Shown here: piece by piece, positions 33,388 to 41,660 of the stretch
How the letters are laid out: each line of letters opens with the position of its first letter
Numbering within the stretch: position 1 is the stretch's first letter
Source of the DNA: Acidilobaceae archaeon
Lineage (GTDB): Archaea > Thermoproteota > Thermoprotei_A > Sulfolobales > Acidilobaceae
Reading direction: 5' to 3'
Assembly: GCA_026413755.1 (NCBI GenBank)
Contig: JAOAKH010000001.1
Location: 96,210 to 139,693 of the forward strand
Length of the DNA stretch: 43,484 nt
Position numbers and translations under genes: made by a program
Notes under the pieces: model-generated
Database searches by the model: none
The model's input: the letters and a program-made list of their open reading frames with translations, nothing else
What the model was told of the DNA's origin: nothing

Positions 33388-36247
33388 CCATGTCCAGCGC
33401 CCTCTCCAGCAGCCCCTGCCTGCCGCCCCTCATAAGATAGTCGTCGAAGGCCTCCACTATCTCCCTGAACTGCCAGTGCCTCGAGTACAGGAACTCCAGG
33501 GCTTCCCTTGAATTCCCCTCCGGATACTCTATGCCCTCCAGCGCGAGCTGCCTCGAGAGCTCTGCGACGCGGCCCACAAGCTCTGCTCCCACCTCTCTCG
33601 TCGAGAGGCCTAGCATGGCTATCGCCATAGCAGGCCTTGCTGCCTGCTTCCTTATGAACGACCTCCCCTCGCGCACTACGAGGTAGGCAAGGTAGTTGAG
33701 GGCCCCCGCATAGTAGTGCGCAGCGACGCTATCCCTCAGCTTTATGTAGGCCACGCTGTCGTGAGCTACCGAGCCCCTCACGTCTGCTGGCACGCAAGCC
33801 ACGAAGGCCCGGGAGGCGCGATACGTAACGTAGTGGGAGGAGGGATCTAGGGAGGAGAAGCCAGCCCGCGCCTCCTCTGCCAGCGTCATGATCTTCTGCC
33901 TGTCCTCGGCGCTCATGCGGCCCTCGTTCAGCCTTACGTACTCCTCCAGGAAGGCCCTCAGAGCCCTCCAGCCCTTCCTGGAGAGCAGCACCAGCTCATG
34001 GTCGCAGCGGAAGGGCCTTATGGTGCCCAGGTAGAGCAACCTGTATGCCCCCACGGCGAAGGCCTCCATTACATGCTTAGGCACGGCGTAGGGGAGCGCG
34101 TTGTACAGCTCCAGCTCCACCGCTCCCCCTTGCTCCCTGAAGGATCTGAGGACGAGCCCCGCGTAGCCCGCCCTCCCCCTTGCTTTGTGGCCCCCGTAGA
34201 GGCCGGTTATGTAAGTTGCCTTTGGGACGAGCTCCTCAGCGCCCAGCCTCTCCGCGACGACCCTCTCGTCCTCCAGCGCCCACCTCCGCGCGGCCTCCAT
34301 GTACTCCTCGTAGCTGAGGGGCAGCACTTCCTCCCTGAGGGCTCCCCCCTCCAGGAATGCCCTCGCCAGCCTGGCTTCCCTCCTGGAGCCCTTCCTAGCT
34401 ATGACGAGGGCAGGCGGCATGCCGTGGCCGAAGGCGTCGTAGTCCACTTCCACCAGCTCCACGTAGCAGTCCTTGCATGCTTCCTCCAGGACCATGAAGG
34501 TGGTTATTATGCCGGCGTTCATGGAGCTCCCGCTCCTGAAGGACTGCTCCCTGTACATAACGAAGGCAACCCCCTCTCGGCTCGCCCTGAGGGCCTTGAG
34601 GAGGGCGCCGCAGGCTATGTCTGAGCCGTTAACTATGTCTGCGGCCTTCTTCCTCCTCACCCCCTGCCTCTCTAGCACTTGCGTCAGCTCCTCCCTGAGG
34701 CGCTTAACGTACTCTGCCTTGGCGGAGCTCGTCTGGAGCCAGGGGGGATTAGTGATCACGTAGTCAGGCCTCATCGAGCTGAAGAGGTAAGAGGAGAGGA
34801 GGGACGCAGCGTAGGCTGCCCAAGCCCCGCCGTACGCCCTCAGCCCCTCCAGGCCCTCGGCCAGCGCAGAGGCCTTGGAAGCCAGCCCGCCCAGCCTCCT
34901 CGCGATCCCTCTCTCGAGGGCCGCCGCAAAGGCGGCCTCCCCTCGCTGCTCGGCAAGCTCCGCCTCCCTCAGAGAGGCGTGGAGCAGCGCCTCGAAGGAG
35001 GAGAGGAGCGAAAGGATCTCCCCCAGCTCCCTCCCTTTGGCGGCCCTGGCTATTTCTGCAACCCCCTCCGCGAGCCTCTCATGCGCCCTCCCCTCTAGAA
35101 AAATGCCCCTTCCCCCGAACCAGGCCGCAAGAGTGTCTAGGAGGTACACCCTGGGAGGGCCGGGCGGCAGGGAGCCTGCGGCTCTCCTATATGCCATTAT
35201 CAGCGCGGCCCTGGCTATCACCACAGCTAGGGGGTTAACGTCGAAGCCTACGAGGCTGCCGTAGGCCTCCTCAGGCCTCTCGCCCTCCTCCAGCTTTTTG
35301 TAGAACGCCCTCACGAGGAACGTGCCGGAGCCGCAGAAGGGGTCCATAACGGTCTTCCCCTTTAGTTCGAAGCGTGCGATAGCTCTATCTACTAGCCAGG
35401 GGGGAGTGTAGTATTCTCCGATCTCCCTGCGGGCCCTCTTCTCTATTAGCGCCTCGTAAAGGGTCCTGAAGGCGTCCTCCTCGCTCCCAGCCTCCCAATC
35501 TAGCAGGCGGATCCTCGCAGCTACAGCCTCCGCAACCCTCCTCGCCCTCCTCCGCCCCTCCTCGCTCAGGAGCCACCAGTTAAGGTGGGGGAGGGCCACC
35601 TCGTATCCTAGCCCTCTTGCTGCCAGCGCGCCGCTGGCCGCCTCCAGCAGATCTCCCTCTAGCCTCAGCGCGGCAGCAAGGCTGATCATGGCTATCATCT
35701 GCATGAGGGAGTGCTTTGCCAACATACCTGCTAGCCGCTCCCGAGGAACTGCCCTGCCGTAGAGGGCGGCCAGCACCCCCTCGTACGCCTTCAGAAGGGC
35801 CTCTAGCTCCGCGCTGCCCTGCGCCTCCTCGAGGGCCTCCAGCAGCTCCCTCTCCAGCCCGTCCGTCCCGGAAGAGAAAAGGGCCTCCACGCTGGCGGCG
35901 GAGGCAGGAGGCTTGAGGGAGCAGAGCAGGGGCCGCAGGTAGTTCCTCACCTCCTCCCAAGGGCCTTTCTTTGCTAGCAGCAGGGCCCCTCCCGAGGCCT
36001 CGTATACTTCCCAGGTGCTCCCCTCTATGACGACGTAGTGGGTCACCGCTGCAAGGCGAGGGATCCCCGGGGCTCCCCCCTCTAACAGGGCTAGCCTGCT
36101 GCCCAGCAGGACAACCCTCTGCCCGCCTACCTCGACCTCGCGCACGAGCGCTCCTCGGCGCAGCAGGAGTGAAAGATCTCCCGCCGCCTTTTCATGCAAG
36201 CACCTCGCGTGCTCTAGCAGGAGCTGCTCTGCTCCTCGCTCCCTCAT
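33359..36247 (-). CDS. Large stand-alone N6-adenine-type DNA methyltransferase
   Basis: The 962-residue protein has an N-terminal region (about 1-270, first strands then helices). A class I methyltransferase domain follows, beginning GEYYTPPWLVDRAI, with SAM-binding motif I DPFCGSGTF (302-310) and catalytic motif IV NPPW (about 500). The helical insert between motif I and motif IV is long (about 190 residues). The C-terminal 400 residues include a probable target-recognition region. It resembles Eco57I/type IIG-like or PglX-like enzymes, but I see no PD-(D/E)xK nuclease motif and no partner nuclease or specificity gene. It lies between primase and TatD genes. Function as an orphan methylase or solitary defence enzyme is open. 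Confidence 0.8.
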   Translation of the reverse strand: MRERGAEQLLLEHARCLHEKAAGDLSLLLRRGALVREVEVGGQRVVLLGSRLALLEGGAPGIPRLAAVTHYVVIEGSTWEVYEASGGALLLAKKGPWEEVRNYLRPLLCSLKPPASAASVEALFSSGTDGLERELLEALEEAQGSAELEALLKAYEGVLAALYGRAVPRERLAGMLAKHSLMQMIAMISLAAALRLEGDLLEAASGALAARGLGYEVALPHLNWWLLSEEGRRRARRVAEAVAARIRLLDWEAGSEEDAFRTLYEALIEKRARREIGEYYTPPWLVDRAIARFELKGKTVMDPFCGSGTFLVRAFYKKLEEGERPEEAYGSLVGFDVNPLAVVIARAALIMAYRRAAGSLPPGPPRVYLLDTLAAWFGGRGIFLEGRAHERLAEGVAEIARAAKGRELGEILSLLSSFEALLHASLREAELAEQRGEAAFAAALERGIARRLGGLASKASALAEGLEGLRAYGGAWAAYAASLLSSYLFSSMRPDYVITNPPWLQTSSAKAEYVKRLREELTQVLERQGVRRKKAADIVNGSDIACGALLKALRASREGVAFVMYREQSFRSGSSMNAGIITTFMVLEEACKDCYVELVEVDYDAFGHGMPPALVIARKGSRREARLARAFLEGGALREEVLPLSYEEYMEAARRWALEDERVVAERLGAEELVPKATYITGLYGGHKARGRAGYAGLVLRSFREQGGAVELELYNALPYAVPKHVMEAFAVGAYRLLYLGTIRPFRCDHELVLLSRKGWRALRAFLEEYVRLNEGRMSAEDRQKIMTLAEEARAGFSSLDPSSHYVTYRASRAFVACVPADVRGSVAHDSVAYIKLRDSVAAHYYAGALNYLAYLVVREGRSFIRKQAARPAMAIAMLGLSTREVGAELVGRVAELSRQLALEGIEYPEGNSREALEFLYSRHWQFREIVEAFDDYLMRGGRQGLLERALDMVSARPSEGP

Positions 36248-36310
36248 CTCCTTGCCCTCGCCAGGGTGGAGAGTAATAAGCGCTCGAGGTCAGAGCGGGC
36301 GGGGGAGAGC

Positions 36311-37057
36311 TTGAGGGTCATATACGACATCCACAGCCACGCCCACCAGTACAGCGAGCGGGAGCTCGAGGCCTTCCTCGAGGGCGACAGGGAGCTCCGC
36401 ATAGTGGCGGTCTCAGAGGACCTCTCCTCTGCGCTCAGGGCCCTCGAGCTGGAGAGGGCCTTCCCCGACAGGATCATAGCTTGTGTGGGCCTCCACCCGT
36501 GGAACATAGGCAGGGAGCCGCTTCACACTGCCCAGGCCCTCGTGGCACTGGCGTACAAGGCGGGCGCGAGGTGCATAGGGGAGGTGGGGCTGGACAGGAG
36601 GTTCCTGGACCAGCACACTTGGCATGTGCAGCTGAGGGTCTTCAGGGAGTTCGTGACTGCAGCAAAGGAGCTGGGGGCTTTCCTTAACCTTCACGCCCCA
36701 GATGCCTGGAGCAAAACGCTTGGAGTTCTGGTGGAGGAGGGAGCTGAGAGGGCCGTCTTTCATTGGTACACAGGCCCCCTAGAGCTCGTGGAGATTATGG
36801 GCCCCAGGGGGTACTACGTGTCCATAAACCCAGCTCTGAGGATCCAGGAGAAGCACGCCGCCATAGCCAGGCAGGCGCCGCTGAACTACCTGGTCTTCGA
36901 GAGCGACGGGCCTTACGAATATAGGGGCATGAGGCTCTCCCCAGCCATGGTAAGGGAAACGATAGCCGCAGTGGCGAGGATGAGGGGGATCCCTGCGGAG
37001 CAGCTAGAGGAGGCTAGCAGGCAGAACAGCGAGAGGCTCATAGGCTCCTCAGCCTGA
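36311..37057 (+). CDS. TatD-family metal-dependent hydrolase/DNase
   Basis: The protein of about 248 residues has the TatD metal-binding set: DIHSHAH near the N-terminus, GLHPW, GEVGLDRRF, LNLHAP, VFHWYTG and the final Asp in ESDGP. TatD enzymes are 3'-5' exonucleases or phosphoesterases. HSHAH replaces the common D-x-H-x-H wording but keeps the two histidines. TTG 36311 gives a normal N-terminus (RVIYDIHSH) and is preceded by GGGGGAGAG. A TATA-like AGTAATAAG (36271-36279) lies inside the longer frame from 36266, arguing against that start. The stop region overlaps the convergent ribK gene by 20 bases. Confidence 0.87.
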   Translation: MRVIYDIHSHAHQYSERELEAFLEGDRELRIVAVSEDLSSALRALELERAFPDRIIACVGLHPWNIGREPLHTAQALVALAYKAGARCIGEVGLDRRFLDQHTWHVQLRVFREFVTAAKELGAFLNLHAPDAWSKTLGVLVEEGAERAVFHWYTGPLELVEIMGPRGYYVSINPALRIQEKHAAIARQAPLNYLVFESDGPYEYRGMRLSPAMVRETIAAVARMRGIPAEQLEEASRQNSERLIGSSA

Positions 37058-37442
37058 ACTCCACCCTATCGCCGTCCTCTAACCCCAAGCTGCTCCTTAG
37101 GTGCACCTCGGAGAGCAGCTCCGCCACGTCGTCCCTGTAAACCGTTATCTCGGGCCTCACAAGGAAGACCAGCAGGTCCGGCGCGGCCCTGAGCTCTACG
37201 CCGTAGACGAGCACTCCGCCCAGCCGCGCGCCGGGGATCTCGGGCGGCGGCACGCGCAGGGATGGGAACGCGCGGAGGCAGGAGGAGAACGAGGAGGGGT
37301 CCTCTAGCCTCAGGTTCAGCGTGCCAGGGTAAGGCACTATGCCGAGGGCTTCCTTGAACCTTCTAGCATAGATGCTTACGTAGAAGCCCCCTTCTCCTAT
37401 GCCGCTGAAGATCCTCCCCGCAAAGTAATCGCTGCAGCCCAA
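37038..37442 (-). CDS. ribK: CTP-dependent riboflavin kinase
   Basis: This 134-residue archaeal-type riboflavin kinase makes FMN using CTP rather than ATP. The family features are GRIFSGIGEGGFYVSIYARRF near the N-terminus, PYPGTLNLRL in the middle and RPEITVYRDDVAELLSEVHLR toward the end. It is a compact cradle-loop barrel of normal length, with no HTH domain fused at the N-terminus as some archaea have. TTG 37442 follows GGGGAGAG. The gene fits with the putative ArfB upstream in the riboflavin pathway, although the two are far apart. Confidence 0.92.
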   Translation of the reverse strand: MGCSDYFAGRIFSGIGEGGFYVSIYARRFKEALGIVPYPGTLNLRLEDPSSFSSCLRAFPSLRVPPPEIPGARLGGVLVYGVELRAAPDLLVFLVRPEITVYRDDVAELLSEVHLRSSLGLEDGDRVEFRLRSL

Positions 37443-37646
37443 GCCTCTCCCCGGCAGAGGAGAGCGGAGAACCTATAGGAGAGAAGTCTTGCAGAGGGCG
37501 CCCTGGCAGGGCCGCTCCCCTACTCGACGCGCTCTGAGGGAGCTCGCGAGCTCTGCCCTGAGCTGAGGCCCTCGGCGGTGCCAGGCATATCTTGTCCACG
37601 CCGGAAGGCTGACTTAAGAGCCTTAACGTGCATGAGATGGGGGATC
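37443..37646. other. Structured non-coding gap between ribK and the AcoX-like gene
   Basis: The gap is GC-rich with nested complementarity. CCTGGCA (37502-37508) pairs with TGCCAGG (37579-37585), AGGGCC (37508-37513) with GGCCCT (37567-37572), and GCTC-TG-AGGG-AGCT (37531-37544) with AGCT-CTG-CCCT-GAGC (37549-37563) around CGCG. The palindrome GAGCTCGCGAGCTC is at 37540-37553. It may encode a structured RNA of about 85 nt. ATA follows the outer stem after one base, as an ACA-type box might. No frame in the gap looks coding. Confidence 0.35.
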
Positions 37647-38717
37647 ATGAGGCTAGGGCTCATAGTTAACCCCATAGCAGGCATAGGGGGTAGGCTGGGC
37701 CTGAAGGGGAGCGACGGGGCGGCGGGGCTCAAGGCTCTCGTTGAGGGGGCGCCGCTGGTCTCGCCGGAGAGAGCTAGGGCCTTCCTGAGGGCGCTGCCTG
37801 GGGAGGTGAGGCTGTTAGTCCCCGCGGGCAAGATGGGGGCAGAGTGGGCAGAGGGGGCGGAGGTGGAGCGCTGCGTCCCAGAAGTGTGGCCTACTACTGC
37901 CGTAGATACGATAAGGTGCGCGAGGAGGATGGCAGAGAAGGTGGACCTCCTGGTCTTCGTGGGAGGGGACGGGACTGCGAGGGACCTCGTGAAGGCCATA
38001 GGCACCTCCCGGCCCGTCCTCGGGGTCCCTGCGGGGGTGAAGTGCTACAGCGCCGTCTTTGCGGAGAGCCCGCGGGCCGCCGCTTCTATGGCCTGGAGGT
38101 TCTTGAGGGAGGGGGGCAGCACGGCGGAGAGGGAGGTGCTGGACGTGGACGAGGACGAGTACAGGGAGGGGAGGCTCAGGGTCAGGCTCTACGGCTATTT
38201 GAGGGTGCCGGCGCTAGAGGGCCTGGTTGAGGGGAAGGCCTTCTCGGAGGAGGAGAACCTCGACGCAGTTGCGGAGCAGGCAGCTGAGGCCCTGGAGAAG
38301 GGGGTGCTCTACATCCTAGGGCCGGGGAGAACGGTAGAGGCCGTTGCCAGGAAGATAGGGGTGGAGAAGACCCCTCTCGGAGTTGACGCTGTGCTGGACG
38401 GGAAGCTGGTGGGAAGAGACCTGAACGAGAGGGCGCTGCTGGAGCTAGTGGCTAGGCACCCAAAGGTTAAGATAGTGGTCTCGCCGCTGGGCGGACAGGG
38501 CTTCCTCTTCGGAAGGGGGAACCAGCAGATCAGCCCGGAGGTGCTGAGGAGGGTGGGGCTAGAGAACGTTATAGTGGTCGCGAGCAGCGCTAAGCTGAGG
38601 GCCCTCAAGTCCCTTAAGCTAGACACGGGCGACGAGAGGCTGGACGAGGAGTGGAGGGGGAGGTACGTGCGGGTCATCACGGGCTACGGGAAAGAGAAGG
38701 TAATGAAGATAGAGTGA
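37647..38717 (+). CDS. ATP-NAD kinase-like protein, AcoX/COG3199 type
   Basis: This protein of about 356 residues has the diacylglycerol/NAD-kinase fold. Its N-terminus is MRLGLIVNPIAGIGGRLGLKGSDG, typical of the COG3199/AcoX group. The nucleotide motif FVGGDGTARD (about 100) and GVPAGVKCYSAVFA follow. A second domain ends with VVSPLGGQGFLFGRGNQQISP, specific to this group. Members are proposed to phosphorylate NAD or NADH, but function is proven for few. ATG 37647 and ATG 37632 are the candidate starts; the first gives the family N-terminus and has GGGGG nearby. Confidence 0.85.
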   Translation: MRLGLIVNPIAGIGGRLGLKGSDGAAGLKALVEGAPLVSPERARAFLRALPGEVRLLVPAGKMGAEWAEGAEVERCVPEVWPTTAVDTIRCARRMAEKVDLLVFVGGDGTARDLVKAIGTSRPVLGVPAGVKCYSAVFAESPRAAASMAWRFLREGGSTAEREVLDVDEDEYREGRLRVRLYGYLRVPALEGLVEGKAFSEEENLDAVAEQAAEALEKGVLYILGPGRTVEAVARKIGVEKTPLGVDAVLDGKLVGRDLNERALLELVARHPKVKIVVSPLGGQGFLFGRGNQQISPEVLRRVGLENVIVVASSAKLRALKSLKLDTGDERLDEEWRGRYVRVITGYGKEKVMKIE

Positions 38718-38761
38718 TAGCACAATATTCTCTCGCGATAGAGCTATAGTTGGGAGCGCCT

Positions 38762-39028
38762 CTAGATCTTCGGTTTGCCCTTTTTCATCACGTACTCCCT
38801 TATCGGCCTAGCCAGGTTGTAGCAGCCCTCCCCCTCCTCCAGTAGGCCAAGGCTGAGCAGCTTCCTTATTGCCTGGGCTGGGTTGGCTATCTCCCTTTTT
38901 AGGTCCTTCAAGGCCCTTATCTCTCCTACCGAGACGTTCTCTAGGAAGTAGTTCAGGGCGGCCTTCTCCTCCTTGCTGAGCTCCTTTGCCCTCTCTAACA
39001 GCTTTGAGGCCTCGAGGAGCTCCTCCAT
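38762..39028 (-). CDS. Small winged-helix-like protein
   Basis: The 88-residue protein is almost all helical. LSKEEKAALNYFLENVSVGEIRALKDLKREIANPAQAIRKLLSLGLLEEGEG reads as helix-turn-helix with a recognition helix, followed by a short wing (CYNLARPIREYVMKKG). It fits archaeal wHTH regulators and may bind DNA. Start ATG 39028 (MEELLEASKLL); a longer frame exists but its extra residues look antisense to trm5. It is divergent from trm5 with a 40-base gap, so it may regulate or share that promoter. The target is unknown. Confidence 0.6.
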   Translation of the reverse strand: MEELLEASKLLERAKELSKEEKAALNYFLENVSVGEIRALKDLKREIANPAQAIRKLLSLGLLEEGEGCYNLARPIREYVMKKGKPKI

Positions 39029-39068
39029 ATGGCCCCAGCTGGGCGGGGGCGGGGCGGCTAATATAGGT

Positions 39069-39878
39069 TTGAGGGAGCTGCTAAAGGAGCTGCTAGGGCC
39101 TGGGGCTTGGAGCAGGGTAGAGATAGTAGGGGACATAGCGATAATCAAGAGGCCCTTTGGCTCCCCGCTGAAGGAGGAATACAGGAGGGCAGCGGAGGAG
39201 ATCCTCAAGAGGGCCCCCCACGTTAAGTCCGTTTGGCTAGCAGCTACTCCCGTCGCGGGAGTTCATAAGGTAAGGCAGTACGAGCACTTAGCGGGGGAGA
39301 AGAGGAGCGAGACGATATATAGGGAGCACGGCTGCTCCTTTAAGCTGGACATAACTAAGGTCTTCGTGTCCCCCAGGCTAAACTATGAGCACCTGCGCGT
39401 GGCCAAGCTGGTGAGGGAGGGGGAGGCGGTGGTGAACATGTTCGCTGGGGTAGGGGTGTTCTCCATAGTGATAGCAAAGAAAGCAAAGCCCAGCGTCGTT
39501 CACAGCATAGACATAAACGAGGAGGCCTACAGGTACATGCTGGAGAACGTGAGGCTCAACAGGGTGGAGGGCATAGTTATCCCCCACCTTGGGGACGCAG
39601 CGAAGGTAATAGAGGAGAAGCTAGTGGGAGTAGCAGACAGGGTGCTCATGCCGCTCCCCGACCTAGCGCTTGACTACTTGCCGCATGCCCTCCTAGCCCT
39701 CCGGGGGAGGGGCTACCTCCACCTCTACCTCCATGCACATAGCGAGGAGGAGGCGGCGCGGGCTGCCATGGAGAGGCTTGGGGAGCTGGGGAGGAGGGCT
39801 AGGCTGCTGGGCCATAGGGAGGTGAGGAGCGTGGGGCCTAGGCTGCTGCAGGTGGCGGTGGACGTTGAGGTTGGCTGA
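39069..39878 (+). CDS. trm5: tRNA (guanine37-N1)-methyltransferase Trm5
   Basis: The protein of about 269 residues makes m1G37, the first step of wyosine synthesis in tRNA-Phe and needed for reading-frame maintenance. The Trm5 core is clear: FKLDITKVFVSPRLNYEH, then motif I VVNMFAGVGVFSIVIAKKA, SIDINEEAYRYMLENVRLN, and DRVLMPLPDLALDYLPHAL, where the NLP-like motif reads MPLP. TTG 39069, right after the AT-rich CTAATATAGG, is the likely start. Upstream in-frame codons would be antisense to the wHTH gene. It overlaps taw3 by 14 bases. It lacks the long N-terminal domain of Trm5a, so it resembles the Trm5b/c types. Confidence 0.87.
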   Translation: MRELLKELLGPGAWSRVEIVGDIAIIKRPFGSPLKEEYRRAAEEILKRAPHVKSVWLAATPVAGVHKVRQYEHLAGEKRSETIYREHGCSFKLDITKVFVSPRLNYEHLRVAKLVREGEAVVNMFAGVGVFSIVIAKKAKPSVVHSIDINEEAYRYMLENVRLNRVEGIVIPHLGDAAKVIEEKLVGVADRVLMPLPDLALDYLPHALLALRGRGYLHLYLHAHSEEEAARAAMERLGELGRRARLLGHREVRSVGPRLLQVAVDVEVG

Positions 39879-40437
39879 GTGGGAGCGCTACAAGAAGTCC
39901 CTGACGTCTCAGCTGAGGGAGGAGAGGCTCATAGGCTACCTGGACCCGGGGGCAGAGAGGTATTTGGAGCTCCTTAACAGGCCTTTGCTGATAGCCACCA
40001 CTAGCAGCTGCACGGGAAGGATAACGGTGATCGAGGGGGAGTGGCACTGGCTGAGGGATGAGGCAAGGATCGTCTTCAAGACCCACGAGCCCGTGAGCGA
40101 GGAGGAGCTGAGGAGGGTGCGCTCTAGGTTCAGCGGCAGGCTCTGGCTAAAGCTCACGGGCCCCATAGTGCACCTCAGGACGCCTAGTCTAAGGTGCGCT
40201 GCGAGGGTGCTGAGCCACGCGAGGGCCAGCGGCTTCAAGCACAGCGGCCTCATATCGCTCAGCAAGAGGGGCCATACGGTGGAGCTCATGAGCGGGGTGC
40301 AGCTGGCCTTCCCGCTGCTCTCGCTGCCAGAGGGGCTGGCGGCACTGCTGAACGAGGCGCTGCTGGAGGGGAGGAGGAGGCTGTGGGAGCTAAGCAGGAG
40401 GGTGGCGGAGGACCCCGGGCCCTGCGAGCCCAGCTAG
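39865..40437 (+). CDS. taw3: Wyosine N4-methyltransferase Taw3 (TYW3)
   Basis: The 190-residue protein has the TYW3 signature TTSSCTGRITVIEG in the N-terminal third and FKHSGLISLSKRGHTVELM toward the C-terminus. It methylates N4 of the aminocarboxypropyl-demethylwyosine intermediate at position 37 of tRNA-Phe. It overlaps trm5, which acts on the same base one pathway earlier, so the two are likely co-translated. TTG 39865 follows GGTGGACG; a second TTG lies at 39871. No SAM-binding Rossmann motif is evident, as is normal for this SWIRM-like family. Confidence 0.87.
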   Translation: MRLAEWERYKKSLTSQLREERLIGYLDPGAERYLELLNRPLLIATTSSCTGRITVIEGEWHWLRDEARIVFKTHEPVSEEELRRVRSRFSGRLWLKLTGPIVHLRTPSLRCAARVLSHARASGFKHSGLISLSKRGHTVELMSGVQLAFPLLSLPEGLAALLNEALLEGRRRLWELSRRVAEDPGPCEPS

Positions 40438-40445
40438 AGGCTGCT

Positions 40446-41336
40446 TCAAGACAGCAAGACGCTTAAGTACCTAAAGGCCGAGTCGGGCGCTATCGTGACG
40501 AGGTTGCTGCCGGGCGGTAAAGACTTCGCTACGAGTAGGGAGGCGTAAACGTTTGCCCCAGCCGATAGGCCGGCCAGTATTCCCTCCTCCTTTATCAGCC
40601 TCCTGGCCATCTCTATCGCCTCCGCCCTGGAGACCTCTACTATAGCGTCCACAACGCTCTTGTCGAAATTAGGGTGGACGGCCTTTGATGATAGGCCGTC
40701 TATCGCCTCTGTCCCCTGCCCTCCCACCGCCCTCGCGCCCTTGGGGACCACGGCTACCACCTTCGCCGAGGACCTCTCCTTGAGGAACCTCCCCACGCCG
40801 CTTATAGTGCCCCCGGTCCCCACGCCCATGACGAAGGCGTCCACGTTGCCCCCCAGCGCCTCCCAGATCTCCCTTGCTGTGGTCTCGTAGTGCGCCCTTA
40901 CGTTAGCGGGGTTTGCGTACTGGTTGAGGAAGACGCCGCCGGCCTCATATGCTACCCTTTCCGCTACTCTCACGTAGTAGTTCTGCACGGCGGGGTCGCT
41001 GCTGCCGAAGAGAACCTCAGCGCCCAGGAGCTTGAGCATGGAGACCTTCTCCTGGCTCGTCCCCTCCTCGACGACTATTATGGGCCTTAGCCCAAAGCTC
41101 TTGGAGACGAAGGCCACAGATATGGCAGTGTTGCCGCTAGAGGCCTCAACGACTACGTCGCCTTCCCCAAGGCCTTCCCTCTCCACCGCGTCCCTCACCA
41201 TGTACAGGGCTATCCTATCCTTGTGGCTCCCGGTGGGGTTCAGGTACTCTAGCTTCACGTAAACGTTAATGCTTGGAGGGGAGAGCCTCCTCAGCTTCAC
41301 GATGGGCGTGTTGCCTATCAGCCTCAGTGGATCCAT
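40446..41336 (-). CDS. Cysteine synthase family PLP enzyme (CysK/CysM-like)
   Basis: This 296-residue fold-type II PLP enzyme starts MDPLRLIGNTPIVKLRRL. The PLP lysine is in NPTGSHKDR, the phosphate-binding glycine loop is GTGGTISGVGRF and the SSGNT asparagine loop is intact. It makes cysteine from an activated serine (O-acetylserine or O-phosphoserine) and sulfide. The archaeal phosphoserine-type enzyme is a little longer, so the donor remains uncertain. ATG 41336 is preferred because upstream residues are not family-like and AGGTGCC lies about 7 bases before it. Cystathionine beta-synthase is related but longer. Confidence 0.86.
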   Translation of the reverse strand: MDPLRLIGNTPIVKLRRLSPPSINVYVKLEYLNPTGSHKDRIALYMVRDAVEREGLGEGDVVVEASSGNTAISVAFVSKSFGLRPIIVVEEGTSQEKVSMLKLLGAEVLFGSSDPAVQNYYVRVAERVAYEAGGVFLNQYANPANVRAHYETTAREIWEALGGNVDAFVMGVGTGGTISGVGRFLKERSSAKVVAVVPKGARAVGGQGTEAIDGLSSKAVHPNFDKSVVDAIVEVSRAEAIEMARRLIKEEGILAGLSAGANVYASLLVAKSLPPGSNLVTIAPDSAFRYLSVLLS

Positions 41337-41396
41337 GAAAGGCACCTGAGACCTCGTGCAGCTAGGAGCTATTAAGGCGAGCGGCTGGGGAGAACT

Positions 41397-41432
41397 GTTA
41401 TAAGAGCGCCAATAAGGGAGGCGCAGGGGAGA
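41397..41432 (+). promoter_or_regulatory. Promoter and ribosome-binding site of the small crenarchaeal protein gene
   Basis: TGTTATAAGAG (41397-41407) is a TATA-like element about 30 bases before ATG 41436. AGGGGAGA (41425-41432) is the ribosome-binding site. Confidence 0.45.
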
Positions 41433-41435
41433 AAG

Positions 41436-41642
41436 ATGGGCGGCAAGCACGGCAAGTACGCATATGTGAGGAGAAAGGACGGGATGTACGTCAAGCTCCG
41501 GCTCCTGAAGAGTAGGGACGAGAAGGAGGCAGAGAGATATATAGTGATAGGGCCCGTGAGAAAGACTGCCCCCTTCGGCTTTGAGGTGTTGAACGAGGAG
41601 GACCTCCCGGAGCAGGCGAGGGCGGAACTCTACAAGGTCTAG
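41436..41642 (+). CDS. Small basic crenarchaeal protein of unknown function
   Basis: This 68-residue protein has a strongly basic start (MGGKHGKYAYVRRKDGMYVKLRLL) and an acidic C-terminal half (FEVLNEEDLPEQARAEL). It looks like a small single-domain family conserved in Crenarchaea (possibly Pfam DUF5622, from memory). A clear ribosome-binding site and codon use like the neighbours support it. It lies upstream of the glycosyltransferase-GtrA fusion with an 18-base gap and could share its transcript. The role is unknown; RNA or DNA binding is only suggested by its charge. Confidence 0.72.
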   Translation: MGGKHGKYAYVRRKDGMYVKLRLLKSRDEKEAERYIVIGPVRKTAPFGFEVLNEEDLPEQARAELYKV

Positions 41643-41660
41643 CCCCCTAGGGGGCCCTCT

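Noticed and set aside
38973-39068. N-terminal extension of Trm5 and of the wHTH protein into each other.
   Set aside because: The extra residues are mutual antisense translations. Starts at 39069 and 39028 leave a normal divergent promoter gap.
41643-41654. CCCCCTAGGGGG palindrome between the small protein and the glycosyltransferase as an operator or terminator.
   Set aside because: It is a single short GC palindrome without T-run. It more likely contains the ribosome-binding AGGGGG of the next gene.
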